Shown: piece by piece, positions 31,587 through 39,535 of the stretch
Numbering within the stretch: the first letter of the stretch is position 1
Layout: each line of letters begins with the position of its first letter
Assembly (NCBI GenBank): GCA_001653155.1
Contig: BDEJ01000039.1
Coordinates: 1 to 47,919 of the forward strand
Source: Porphyromonadaceae bacterium H1
GTDB lineage: Bacteria; Bacteroidota; Bacteroidia; Bacteroidales; Paludibacteraceae
Direction: 5' to 3'
Length of the DNA stretch: 47,919 nt
Notes under the pieces: model-generated
Database searches by the model: none
Told to the model about the DNA's origin: nothing
What the model saw: the letters and a program-made list of their open reading frames with translations, nothing else
Program-made: the position numbers and the translations under genes

Positions 31587-33398
31587 TCAGAGACTTTCAG
31601 GGTCCCTAAAATAGCCGTAAATCATTGATCCTCTGTGATTTCCCACACAATTTTGCAATTCCTCCAAAGATGCCAATCTAATTCTTTTTAAACTTTTAAA
31701 TTGCCGAATCAAGTCTATTTTTGTTTTTTCTCCGATCCCCTGTATCGAATCAAGCTCCGAAAGGACTTGGGATTTACTTCGCTTTTCGCGATGAAATTTT
31801 ATTACAAATCGATGCACCTCTTCTTGCATTGCTGCAAAGAAAGTAAACAAAGGATCGTTTACCTTCATGCCGACAGCGCGAGGAGGCTCTCCTATGAGAA
31901 GTTCTCTTGTACGATGCTTGGCATCTTTGACCAAGCCAAGAATAGGAATCGAAAGATTTAACTCATCTTCGATTACTTGTCTTATAACTTCCATTTGCCC
32001 GATTCCACCATCAGCTACAATTAAGTTCGGGAGTTCTTGCTCCTCTTTCAAGGCCCGAGTATATCTGCGTCGAATGACCTCTTTCATCGAAGCATAATCA
32101 TCCTGACCCAAAACCGTTTTAATCGAGTATTTTCGATAATCTTTTTTGGAAGGTTTGGCTCCTTTATACACGACACAAGCAGCAACGGCATCTTGTCCTT
32201 GTATATTGGAATTATCAAAACACTCAATGTGTGTAGGTTTTTTCTCCAAACCGAGACAGTCTTGAATCTGTTTCAGAAGTTGCATGTTGCGCTGATCCGG
32301 ATTAAGCTTTTCAGCCTGCTTCAGTTGGTCCAACTTATATTGCTTTACATTCTGAGTTGCAAGATCAAGAAGTTTTTTACGCTCGCCCCGGCTGGGGATA
32401 GACACCTTCACCGACTCCAAGGGGAATTCAACGGGAAAAGGTAAAATAATTTCCTTAGAATTGCTTCTTAAGCGCTGCCTAAGTTCGACCACGGCCATAG
32501 CCAAAAGATCTTCCTTTTCTTCATGCAATTGCTTTCGGTACTCAATAGTAAAACCCTGAACAATCGATCCCTTAGAGACCCGAAGCATACTTATATAAGC
32601 AGATTTATCGTTCTCTTCATAGCCAAAAACATCCGTCTCATTTAAAATGGTATTGGCAACTACTGTCTTAGACTTGAAGTTTTCAACCAAATCGTACTTT
32701 AACTTCAGCTTATAGGCCTCCTCATAGCGTTGAGCAGCCGAAAGATCTTGCATTTCTTTGAACAGAGCTTTGCTTATCTCATTAGCATCTCCCTGGAGTA
32801 TTTGCCGAACCCTGTCAATATGCACAGCGTACTCCTCTTCCGACTCACGTCCTTCGCAGGGGCCTTTACAGCGATGAATGTGATACTGAAGACAGAGCTT
32901 AAAACGTCCCGCTTCTACATTTTCCTTATTAAGCTGCAAACGACAAGTCCGGATCGGGAAGAGTTCGTGGATAACCTCCAATATATAGTTAATTGCATGT
33001 ACGGAAGCATAAGGGCCAAAATAAGAAGAGCCGTCCTTCACAATAGTTCTCGTTTTAAACACACGGGGGAAAGCCTCGTTCGTAATGCGGATACTGGGAT
33101 AACTTTTATCATCCTTTAGCAAGACATTATAGCGAGGTTGATATTCTTTTATCAAGTTATTCTCCAAAAGAAGAGCCTCCTCCTCCGTGTTAACGACGAC
33201 ATATTTCAAAGAGTCAATATTCTTAACAAGGACTGCGGTCTTACCGGCGCCATGATCTTTGGAAAAGTAAGAAGAGACTCGGCGCTTTAAATTCTTTGCC
33301 TTCCCCACATATATGATCTCCCCTGCCGCATTATAATACTGATAAACCCCCGGACAATCGGGGAGAGAGTCAATTTCCAACTTTAGTTTTTTATGCAC
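31587..33398 (-). CDS. uvrC: UvrABC system protein C
   Basis: A 603-residue UvrC. The GIY-YIG nuclease domain begins SLPDCPGVYQYYNAAGEIIY, then VGKAKNLKRR. Cys residues CLQYHIHRCKGPCEG follow, then a UVR motif near residue 200-240, the RNase H-like endonuclease domain (ECFDNSNIQGQDAVAACVVY, IVADGGIGQ) and the helix-hairpin-helix tail (SIQGIGEKTKIDLIRQF). It makes the two incisions in nucleotide excision repair. The frame opens with TTG at 33431, overlapping the mnmG stop, but GTG at 33398 gives the typical short leader (MHKKLKLEIDSLPD), so I prefer it. In that case a perfect parS-like sequence (33408-33423) lies in the gap between mnmG and uvrC. Confidence 0.93.
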   Translation of the reverse strand: MHKKLKLEIDSLPDCPGVYQYYNAAGEIIYVGKAKNLKRRVSSYFSKDHGAGKTAVLVKNIDSLKYVVVNTEEEALLLENNLIKEYQPRYNVLLKDDKSYPSIRITNEAFPRVFKTRTIVKDGSSYFGPYASVHAINYILEVIHELFPIRTCRLQLNKENVEAGRFKLCLQYHIHRCKGPCEGRESEEEYAVHIDRVRQILQGDANEISKALFKEMQDLSAAQRYEEAYKLKLKYDLVENFKSKTVVANTILNETDVFGYEENDKSAYISMLRVSKGSIVQGFTIEYRKQLHEEKEDLLAMAVVELRQRLRSNSKEIILPFPVEFPLESVKVSIPSRGERKKLLDLATQNVKQYKLDQLKQAEKLNPDQRNMQLLKQIQDCLGLEKKPTHIECFDNSNIQGQDAVAACVVYKGAKPSKKDYRKYSIKTVLGQDDYASMKEVIRRRYTRALKEEQELPNLIVADGGIGQMEVIRQVIEDELNLSIPILGLVKDAKHRTRELLIGEPPRAVGMKVNDPLFTFFAAMQEEVHRFVIKFHREKRSKSQVLSELDSIQGIGEKTKIDLIRQFKSLKRIRLASLEELQNCVGNHRGSMIYGYFRDPESL

Positions 33399-33407
33399 CG
33401 CCAAGAA

Positions 33408-33423
33408 TGTTTCACGTGGAACA
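33408..33423 (-). promoter_or_regulatory. Perfect parS-like centromere site
   Basis: On the minus strand the 16 bases read TGTTCCACGTGAAACA, which fits the consensus TGTTNCACGTGAAACA recognised by chromosomal ParB/Spo0J proteins in many phyla. ParB loads here and, with ParA and SMC, organises and segregates the replication-origin region. It lies at the mnmG-uvrC junction, 5 bases from the mnmG stop. ParA and ParB are not encoded in the window. A chance exact match in 48 kb is unlikely, and the site can be tested against the rest of the genome. Confidence 0.8.
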
Positions 33424-33427
33424 AAGG

Positions 33428-35302
33428 TCAACGCCCCAAAAGGACAAGCAAAACATTTATATCGCTTGGAGATATTCCCGGTATACGACTCGCCTGCCCA
33501 ACGGTCTCCGGGTCTACTTTTTGAAGCTTCTGGCGCGCCTCTGTCGAAAGAGATTTTATTGTTGCATAATCAAGTCGCCCCCGAAGAGGAATACTCTCCA
33601 ACCGATTCAGTTTTTCCGCAACAAGCTTCTCGCGCTCAAGATAGCCGGAGTACTTTAGCAGCACCTCGGCAGACTCAACAATTTCTTCCCTCAAAAAAGG
33701 AATTTGCTCTATTCTCTCTTTCAGCACGGGAAGAGCCTCCGCCAAGTCAGCAAGGCCAAATTGAGGCCGCAACAACAAATCGGACAACCTGCAACCATGC
33801 TTCAAGTCAGAAGACCCACAGCTCCGAAGGAAGGGGTTAATATGAACCGGTTTAACAGAAAAATTTCTGAGGAAAGTCACCAGCTCTCCTTGTTCAAGAA
33901 GTTTTTTGTTTAAGGCAGAAACTCTATCCGACGCAGCTAAGCCCAAAGCATCTGCCTTCGGTGTAAGGCGCACATCAGCATCATCCTGACGCAAAGTCAA
34001 ACGGTACTCAGCGCGAGAAGTAAACATACGATACGGCTCATCCACGCCTTTGCTCACCAAATCGTCGACAAGCACACCAATATAGGCCTCATCGCGACGA
34101 AGCACAAACTCTTTACCCCCATGACAATTGATGTGAGCATTAATTCCGGCCAAAAGTCCTTGCCCGCCGGCTTCTTCATAGCCTGTTGTTCCGTTTATCT
34201 GGCCGGCAAAAAACAAATTCTTCAGCAGCTTGGTCTCGAGGTTTGGCTTCAATTGAGTTGGATCAAAAAAATCATATTCGATTGCATATCCGGGCCGATA
34301 AAGCTGCACTTGCTCCAAGCCGGGAATGGTTTTGAGAGCTGCCAGTTGCACAGGGAATGGTAAGGAAGATGAAAAACCATTAAGATAATACTCCTGAGAA
34401 TCGACACCCTCGGGTTCAAGAAAAAGTTGATGGGAGGTCTTTTCCGAAAAGGTTACAATCTTAGTCTCGATACTGGGACAATAACGGGGGCCGATACTTG
34501 TAATCTGCCCATTGTATAAAGGCGAGTCGGATAAGCCCTTTCGCAATTCTTCATGAGTCCGCTCGTTGGTATAGGTAATCCAACAACTCGATTGAGGAAG
34601 TTCTCTCCGGATATTCGGGAGGAAGGAGAATTTATGAAAATCATTATCTCCTTGCTGCTCGGCCGTCTTGGAAAAATCGATGCTTCGACCGTCAATACGA
34701 CAGGGAGTTCCGGTTTTCATACGTCCGGCCACAAAACCCAAAGATTTCAGTTGCTCTGTGATTCCGAAAGAGGCCGGCTCCGACACGCGGCCCCCCGATA
34801 GTTGGGTGGCTCCAAAATGCATGAGCCCTCCAAGAAAAGTTCCGGTTGTGAGGACAACTGCTTTGGCACGAAATTCCACACCAAGGAGCGTAGAGAGACC
34901 GACGATTGCGTTGTCACGAACAATCAACCGGGCGACAGTATCCTGCCAAATAGAAAGACGGGGCGTGTTGCTTACAATGCGCGTCCATTCTTCGATGAAG
35001 CGATGCCGATCGTTTTGCGACCGAGGACTCCACATGGCAGGCCCTTTGGAACGATTAAGCATGCGAAACTGTATGGCACTGCGATCGGCAACAATGCCCA
35101 TATAGCCTCCCAAAGCATCTATCTCACGGACAATTTGCCCTTTAGCAATACCTCCTACGGCCGGGTTACAGCTCATTTGCCCTATCTTATTCATGTCCAT
35201 AGTGATGAGCAAGGTCCGCGAGCCCATATTGGCTGCAGCACAAGCCGCTTCACAGCCAGCATGCCCCCCCCCTACTACTATGACATCGTAGTTGAAATCC
35301 AT
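33428..35302 (-). CDS. mnmG: tRNA uridine-5-carboxymethylaminomethyl modification enzyme MnmG (GidA)
   Basis: A 624-residue MnmG. The FAD-binding fingerprint VIVVGGGHAGCEAA (residues 7-20) opens the protein. The second signature, GTFLGGLMHFGATQLSGGR, comes near residue 150. CEAAC, QMSCNPAVGGIAKG and TGYEEAGGQG are also in family positions. With MnmE it places cmnm5U/mnm5U at wobble position 34 of tRNAs. The ATG at 35302 was chosen since the first residues (MDFNYDVIVV) then match the family; a longer frame adds 14 residues and overlaps the promoter box at 35332-35339. In many bacteria this gene lies near the replication origin, which suits the parS-like site next to it. Confidence 0.96.
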   Translation of the reverse strand: MDFNYDVIVVGGGHAGCEAACAAANMGSRTLLITMDMNKIGQMSCNPAVGGIAKGQIVREIDALGGYMGIVADRSAIQFRMLNRSKGPAMWSPRSQNDRHRFIEEWTRIVSNTPRLSIWQDTVARLIVRDNAIVGLSTLLGVEFRAKAVVLTTGTFLGGLMHFGATQLSGGRVSEPASFGITEQLKSLGFVAGRMKTGTPCRIDGRSIDFSKTAEQQGDNDFHKFSFLPNIRRELPQSSCWITYTNERTHEELRKGLSDSPLYNGQITSIGPRYCPSIETKIVTFSEKTSHQLFLEPEGVDSQEYYLNGFSSSLPFPVQLAALKTIPGLEQVQLYRPGYAIEYDFFDPTQLKPNLETKLLKNLFFAGQINGTTGYEEAGGQGLLAGINAHINCHGGKEFVLRRDEAYIGVLVDDLVSKGVDEPYRMFTSRAEYRLTLRQDDADVRLTPKADALGLAASDRVSALNKKLLEQGELVTFLRNFSVKPVHINPFLRSCGSSDLKHGCRLSDLLLRPQFGLADLAEALPVLKERIEQIPFLREEIVESAEVLLKYSGYLEREKLVAEKLNRLESIPLRGRLDYATIKSLSTEARQKLQKVDPETVGQASRIPGISPSDINVLLVLLGR

Positions 35303-35331
35303 CTTCCTTCTATTCTTCTTTATTTCAGCTG

Positions 35332-35339
35332 CAAAGTTA
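35332..35339 (-). promoter_or_regulatory. -7 box of mnmG
   Basis: TAACTTTG on the minus strand followed by C; transcript start near 35325, about 23 bases before the mnmG ATG. It faces the argS promoter across a short divergent gap. Confidence 0.55.
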
Positions 35340-35387
35340 GACAATTACACTGAAATTCCGACATGGAGCGAAGAGGCTTAAGTTTCT

Positions 35388-35419
35388 TTTGTAAAACCGA
35401 TTGACAAGTATTATCTTTG
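35388..35419 (+). promoter_or_regulatory. argS promoter, complete -33/-7
   Basis: TTTG (35388-35391), 20-base spacer and TATCTTTG (35412-35419), then C. It is the second full consensus promoter in the window. Transcription would begin at about 35424-35427, almost on the first ATG of argS. Confidence 0.75.
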
Positions 35420-35426
35420 CAGGTCA

Positions 35427-37238
35427 ATGAAAAAAGAGATGAGAAATTTACAGGAAACACTGGAAGCGCTGGTGGCAGATGCTGTTCTGGCCCTCTACGG
35501 AAAAGCGCCACAAAAGCGGGATATACAGTTGCAGAAGACCAAAAAGGATTTCGAGGGAGATGTAACGCTGGTCGTATTCCCCTTTGCAAAGCCGGCAGGC
35601 AAACGCCCCGAAGAAGTTGCAGAAGAAATAGGGCGTTATCTCTGCGAGCATCATGATTTGCTGTGTGCTTTCAATGTCATCAAGGGTTTCCTGAACCTAA
35701 CGGTAAGCTCTTCGTACTGGTTGGAGGCGTTGGAAGAACTACGAAGCTGTGGAACGAATTACGGCTGCCGGGAAGGTGGATCGGATGCGGCGCTGATGAT
35801 GATAGAATACTCCTCACCCAATACCAACAAACCTTTACACCTCGGACACATCCGAAACAATCTATTGGGTTACAGCTTGTCAGAAATACAAAAGGCGAAT
35901 GGCTGGAAAGTGGTAAAAACGAATATCGTAAACGACCGGGGAATACATATTTGTAAATCGATGCTGGCTTGGAAGCTCTTCGGGAATGGAGAGACACCTG
36001 AAAGCACAGGATTGAAAGGGGATCATCTGGTAGGAAAATACTATGTGGTATTCGACCGGGAATATAAAGCCGAAGTGAAAGCCCTTGTGGAAGGTGGCAT
36101 GAGCGAAGAAGAGGCACGAAAGAATGCCCCGCTCATGCAGCAGGCACAAGAAATGTTGCGTGCCTGGGAGCAAGGAGATAGGGAAACACGACTCCTGTGG
36201 GAGCGGATGAATGCCTGGGTCTACAACGGGTTTGATGAGACTTACCGGAAACTGGGTGTTGATTTCGATAAGATATACTACGAATCGGACACCTACCTCG
36301 AAGGAAAGCAAGAGGTAGAGCGCGGACTGGACGAAGGAGTATTTGTACGCAGAGACGACGGCTCGGTATGGGCCGACCTGAAGCCTGAAGGACTGGACGA
36401 AAAGCTCTTACTCCGAGCGGATGGCACTTCGGTTTATATGACACAGGACATCGGAACGGCTAAAATGCGTTACGATGACTATCCGATAGAGCGGATGGTG
36501 TATGTAGTTGGTAATGAGCAGAACTACCACTTCCAGGTGCTAGCATTACTACTCGATAAACTTGGCTTCCAATGGGGCAAAAACCTGCTACACTTCTCCT
36601 ACGGAATGGTAGAATTACCGGAAGGGAAGATGAAAAGCCGTGAGGGGACGGTGGTTGACGCCGATGATCTGATGGCGGAGATGATTGCCACTGCACGCCA
36701 AACGGCCATCGAATCGGGCAAATTGGATGATTGCAGCCCGGAAGAGGTAGATGAGATCGCCCGTATGGTGGGATTGGGAGCTCTCAAATACTTTATCCTG
36801 AAGGTGGATCCCCGTAAAAACATGCTGTTTAACCCCAAAGAATCTATCGACTTCAACGGAAATACAGGACCCTTCATACAGTATACCCATGCCCGCATCA
36901 AATCGGTGCTGCGTAAAGCAGCTGAACAGGGGATCAACTGTAATGCTGCATTGGATCGCAACTGCTTACCCGGCCCAAAGGAAAGAGCTCTCATACAAGC
37001 ACTTACGGAGTTCCCCGCAGTGGTAGCTCAGGCTGGTAAGGAGTTTAGTCCCTCGCTTATAGCGAATTACGTATATGAACTGGTGAAGGAGTACAATCAG
37101 TTTTATCACGACTGTTCCATTCTGCGCGAGGAAGATCCCGAACGGCGCCTCCTACGCCTTGTATTGTCGAGTTGCGTAGCCTCTACGGTAAAAACAGGTA
37201 TGCGTCTACTTGGTATCGAAGTACCCGAACGGATGTAA
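35427..37238 (+). CDS. argS: Arginyl-tRNA synthetase
   Basis: A 603-residue class I ArgRS. An N-terminal Add-1 domain (about residues 8-95) includes QLQKTKKDFEGDVTLVVFPF. The catalytic domain has the HIGH-type motif HLGH (138-141, after SSPNTNKP), and the KMSKS position reads GKMKSREG near residue 400, the usual relaxed form. The DALR anticodon-binding domain ends the protein (GMRLLGIEVPERM). It charges tRNA-Arg. The first ATG (35427) falls on the predicted transcript start; the next in-frame ATG at 35439 would leave a 12-15-base leader and equally fits the family, so the first four residues are uncertain. It converges with the SemiSWEET-like gene 12 bases away. This part of the window looks richer in G+C. 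Confidence 0.95.
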   Translation: MKKEMRNLQETLEALVADAVLALYGKAPQKRDIQLQKTKKDFEGDVTLVVFPFAKPAGKRPEEVAEEIGRYLCEHHDLLCAFNVIKGFLNLTVSSSYWLEALEELRSCGTNYGCREGGSDAALMMIEYSSPNTNKPLHLGHIRNNLLGYSLSEIQKANGWKVVKTNIVNDRGIHICKSMLAWKLFGNGETPESTGLKGDHLVGKYYVVFDREYKAEVKALVEGGMSEEEARKNAPLMQQAQEMLRAWEQGDRETRLLWERMNAWVYNGFDETYRKLGVDFDKIYYESDTYLEGKQEVERGLDEGVFVRRDDGSVWADLKPEGLDEKLLLRADGTSVYMTQDIGTAKMRYDDYPIERMVYVVGNEQNYHFQVLALLLDKLGFQWGKNLLHFSYGMVELPEGKMKSREGTVVDADDLMAEMIATARQTAIESGKLDDCSPEEVDEIARMVGLGALKYFILKVDPRKNMLFNPKESIDFNGNTGPFIQYTHARIKSVLRKAAEQGINCNAALDRNCLPGPKERALIQALTEFPAVVAQAGKEFSPSLIANYVYELVKEYNQFYHDCSILREEDPERRLLRLVLSSCVASTVKTGMRLLGIEVPERM

Positions 37239-37250
37239 AAGCCGATCGAC

Positions 37251-37529
37251 TTAGCGCTGCGCACGCTTCTTAGAGCGGTCGTTGTGCAGTTTGATGCCAA
37301 GGATGATGGCGCTCGACACCGTGGTAATGGTATTGGTGATGGCCAGAGGATAAAGACCGAGCATGTAGCCCTGAATCATAAAACAGATGGAACCCAAACC
37401 CATACAAAGAAAGGTACCGAGGGCAATATCATCGGTGGATCGTGTCCGCACCGTACGGACTGTCTGCGGGAGGTAGCCGCATACCATAAACACGGAAGCC
37501 AATACTCCCGCAATATCTACAAATTCCAT
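37251..37529 (-). CDS. SemiSWEET-like PQ-loop membrane protein
   Basis: A 92-residue protein with three hydrophobic helices (about 4-22, 37-55 and 60-80). It has one PQ-loop: GYLPQTVRTVRTRSTDDIA, with Pro21-Gln22 and the usual loop to DI. This is the pattern of SemiSWEETs, half-size sugar transporters that work as dimers. The start at 37529 (MEFVDIAGVL) is set by the family pattern and by a -7 box (37571-37578) just upstream; the much longer frame from 37835 passes through that promoter and contains Arg-rich junk. Its end lies 12 bases from the argS stop, facing it. The substrate is probably a small sugar, but that is inference. Confidence 0.87.
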   Translation of the reverse strand: MEFVDIAGVLASVFMVCGYLPQTVRTVRTRSTDDIALGTFLCMGLGSICFMIQGYMLGLYPLAITNTITTVSSAIILGIKLHNDRSKKRAQR

Positions 37530-37570
37530 AATACGTGTATCCTTATTTGTGCTCCAGCGGAGCAGGATGG

Positions 37571-37578
37571 CAAAGATA
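37571..37578 (-). promoter_or_regulatory. -7 box of SemiSWEET-like gene
   Basis: TATCTTTG on the minus strand, transcript start near 37564, 35 bases before the ATG at 37529. Confidence 0.6.
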
Positions 37579-37788
37579 CGAAATAATTTCCGGCTGCAGG
37601 CCCAAGCAAGTTTACGCCAACGTCTGTCGGCAGCTAAAAACAAGAAGTATGTTTTCCGGCGGGAAACAAGGCCCCTACCCTGCCGGAAAGTGATAAGGGT
37701 ATCCAGAGACGATGAACTTTTGCTTGAGTAAATCTGTTTCAACAAAGCGAAAAAAAGCTCTGCGATAACAAGGAATATATACGGTAAG

Positions 37789-38724
37789 ATGAAAACAATA
37801 CCCAAACAAACAGGAAGAACGGATTTGACGGACATTGCCCTTGGCGATGTCCTTCCGTTTATAGATTGGAGCGGCTTCTTTTTGGCCTGGCGCCTTACAG
37901 GAGGCTATAAAGGCATCGGTGAAGCGCTGCACTGCGCTGCTTGTCGCGAGGGTTGGTTGCGGAGCTTTGGCGAAGCGCAACGCGAGAAAGCATCCGAGGC
38001 ACTCAAACTATATGCCGATGCACAAGAAGCATTGCGCAATTTTCGCGAAGAAAAGAGCATCCGCATACAAGCCAGCCTTTTGTTGCTACCTTCCCGGAGC
38101 GAAGGCGATAACATCGTGGTGAAATATGAAGCGGAGCAATACTGCTTACCCATGCTCCGACAACAAAGCCCCTCGTCGGATGGATACTGCTACTGCCTCG
38201 CCGACTTTGTGGACACGCAGGATGATTACGTCGGTTTTTTTGCCTGTAGCGTACAAGGAGCCGAGCAAATGGCCGCTGAAGCCGAGGCTGAGGATAACTC
38301 CTATCGGGCGATACTAATCAAAACCCTGGCCGACCGTTTGGCCGAAGCCTGCGCCGAATATTTACACTACCACGTACGCAAGCACTACTGGGGTTATGCC
38401 CCGGACGAAGAGGCTAACATCGACGCTATACACAAAGCCAAATACCAGGGTATACGCCCTGCGGTGGGATACCCATCCTTACCCGACCAGTCCCTCATAT
38501 TCGAGTTAGATAAGTTTATCGACTACAAGCGGGCGGGTATCCGCCTGACCGAAAACGGAGCTATGTATCCGAATGCATCCGTAAGCGGGATGTATTTTGC
38601 ACACCCGCAAGCACGATACTTTGCCGTAGGACGAATAGACGCGCAACAGCTCGAAGACTATGCTCGGAGACGCGAACGGACACCCGATGAAATGCGGAAA
38701 TGGCTTGTACCGAATATCGACTGA
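37789..38724 (+). CDS. Stand-alone methionine synthase activation (AdoMet-binding) domain protein
   Basis: A 311-residue protein that aligns, from memory, over its whole length with the C-terminal activation domain of E. coli MetH. Recognisable segments in order: [15 protein letters not shown] (helical cap), YCLADFVD and [14 protein letters not shown], then [29 protein letters not shown], the AdoMet-binding [16 protein letters not shown] (near residue 220), [30 protein letters not shown] and [13 protein letters not shown]. The domain reductively methylates oxidised cob(II)alamin using AdoMet and an electron donor. It completes MetH encoded at 14187-16955, which stops exactly before this domain. 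The start ATG at 37789 is followed by a short leader. It precedes trmD by 37 bases and is probably co-transcribed; only a weak -7-like AACTTTTG (37715-37722) is seen upstream. Confidence 0.93.
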   Translation: MKTIPKQTGRTDLTDIALGDVLPFIDWSGFFLAWRLTGGYKGIGEALHCAACREGWLRSFGEAQREKASEALKLYADAQEALRNFREEKSIRIQASLLLLPSRSEGDNIVVKYEAEQYCLPMLRQQSPSSDGYCYCLADFVDTQDDYVGFFACSVQGAEQMAAEAEAEDNSYRAILIKTLADRLAEACAEYLHYHVRKHYWGYAPDEEANIDAIHKAKYQGIRPAVGYPSLPDQSLIFELDKFIDYKRAGIRLTENGAMYPNASVSGMYFAHPQARYFAVGRIDAQQLEDYARRRERTPDEMRKWLVPNID

Positions 38725-38761
38725 TAAAACTCAAAGGAAAATAAACGTAAACCCTATAAAC

Positions 38762-39442
38762 ATGCGTATAGACATCATTACTGCTGTGCCCGAACTACTC
38801 GAAAGCCCCCTCAATCACTCCATTGTAAAACGGGCACGTGACAAACAACTCGTAGAAATACAGCTACACAACCTCCGCGACTATTCTACCAACCGTCATC
38901 GGCGTGTGGACGACTATGCTTTTGGTTTCGGAGCCGGCATGGTGCTCCGCATCGAAGAGATTGACCGCGTTATTACAAGCCTTCGTGCACAGCGCCCTTA
39001 TGACGAAGTAATATATACCTCACCCGATGGGCAGCAATTCGATCAACAAACAGCCAACCGCCTGTCTCTCATGCAAAACATCATTATCCTTTGCGGGCAC
39101 TATAAAGGCATCGATCACCGGGTGCGCGAACACCTCATAACACGTGAAATCAGTATTGGCGATTATGTACTCACGGGCGGCGAGTTGCCGGCAGCCATCA
39201 TTACCGATGCCGTAGTACGTCTGCTCCCCGGGGCCATCGGCGACGAACAGTCGGCCCTCTCCGACTCCTTTCAGGATAAGCTTCTTGCACCACCTGTATA
39301 TACACGTCCGGCCGACTATAAAGGCTTGAAAGTGCCCGACATACTTCTTTCGGGGCATCAGGCACGTATTGAGGAATGGCTCCACGAACAGTCGCTTGAA
39401 CGTACACGCCGCCTCCGTCCCGATCTCCTTGAGGACGAATGA
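38762..39442 (+). CDS. trmD: tRNA (guanine-N1-)-methyltransferase TrmD
   Basis: A 226-residue TrmD. The start at 38762 gives [17 protein letters not shown], the family N-terminus; a longer frame from 38660 reads inside the upstream gene. AdoMet-binding trefoil-knot motifs are visible: [41 protein letters not shown] and the loop PGAIGDEQS. It methylates G37 of tRNAs with CNN anticodons to m1G, preventing frameshifting, including tRNA-Leu such as that at 17134. It follows the MetH activation gene closely and is 93 bases before feoB, which has its own -7 box. Length is slightly shorter than in E. coli (255) because the C-terminal domain ends early, as in other Bacteroidota. Confidence 0.96.
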   Translation: MRIDIITAVPELLESPLNHSIVKRARDKQLVEIQLHNLRDYSTNRHRRVDDYAFGFGAGMVLRIEEIDRVITSLRAQRPYDEVIYTSPDGQQFDQQTANRLSLMQNIIILCGHYKGIDHRVREHLITREISIGDYVLTGGELPAAIITDAVVRLLPGAIGDEQSALSDSFQDKLLAPPVYTRPADYKGLKVPDILLSGHQARIEEWLHEQSLERTRRLRPDLLEDE

Positions 39443-39454
39443 TCCTAAAAATCA

Positions 39455-39499
39455 CTATATATAGGTAGTACAAACTATTGATAGTAAGATATATCTTTG
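39455..39499 (+). promoter_or_regulatory. feoAB promoter with palindromic repeats
   Basis: TATCTTTG (39492-39499) matches the -7 box, 37 bases from the ATG at 39536. Just upstream are two palindromes: CTATATATAG (39455-39464) and ACTATTGATAGT (39474-39485), the second touching the region where a -33 element should be. Their position suggests a binding site for a metal-responsive repressor, which is inference. Confidence 0.5.
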
Positions 39500-39535
39500 T
39501 AGCTTAGCAAGCACAACAACACACAAACTGCAACA

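Noticed and set aside
33399-33431. TTG start of uvrC overlapping the mnmG stop
   Set aside because: TTG start is rare and adds 11 residues not typical of the family; GTG at 33398 gives a normal N-terminus and leaves the parS-like site between genes. Kept as an alternative only.
37530-37835. Long N-terminal extension of the SemiSWEET-like gene
   Set aside because: It crosses a -7 box and has Arg-rich, non-membrane sequence foreign to the family; SemiSWEETs are about 90 residues.
38833-38842. CACGTG core inside trmD as a second parS site
   Set aside because: Flanks do not match TGTTNCACGTGAAACA; several mismatches.
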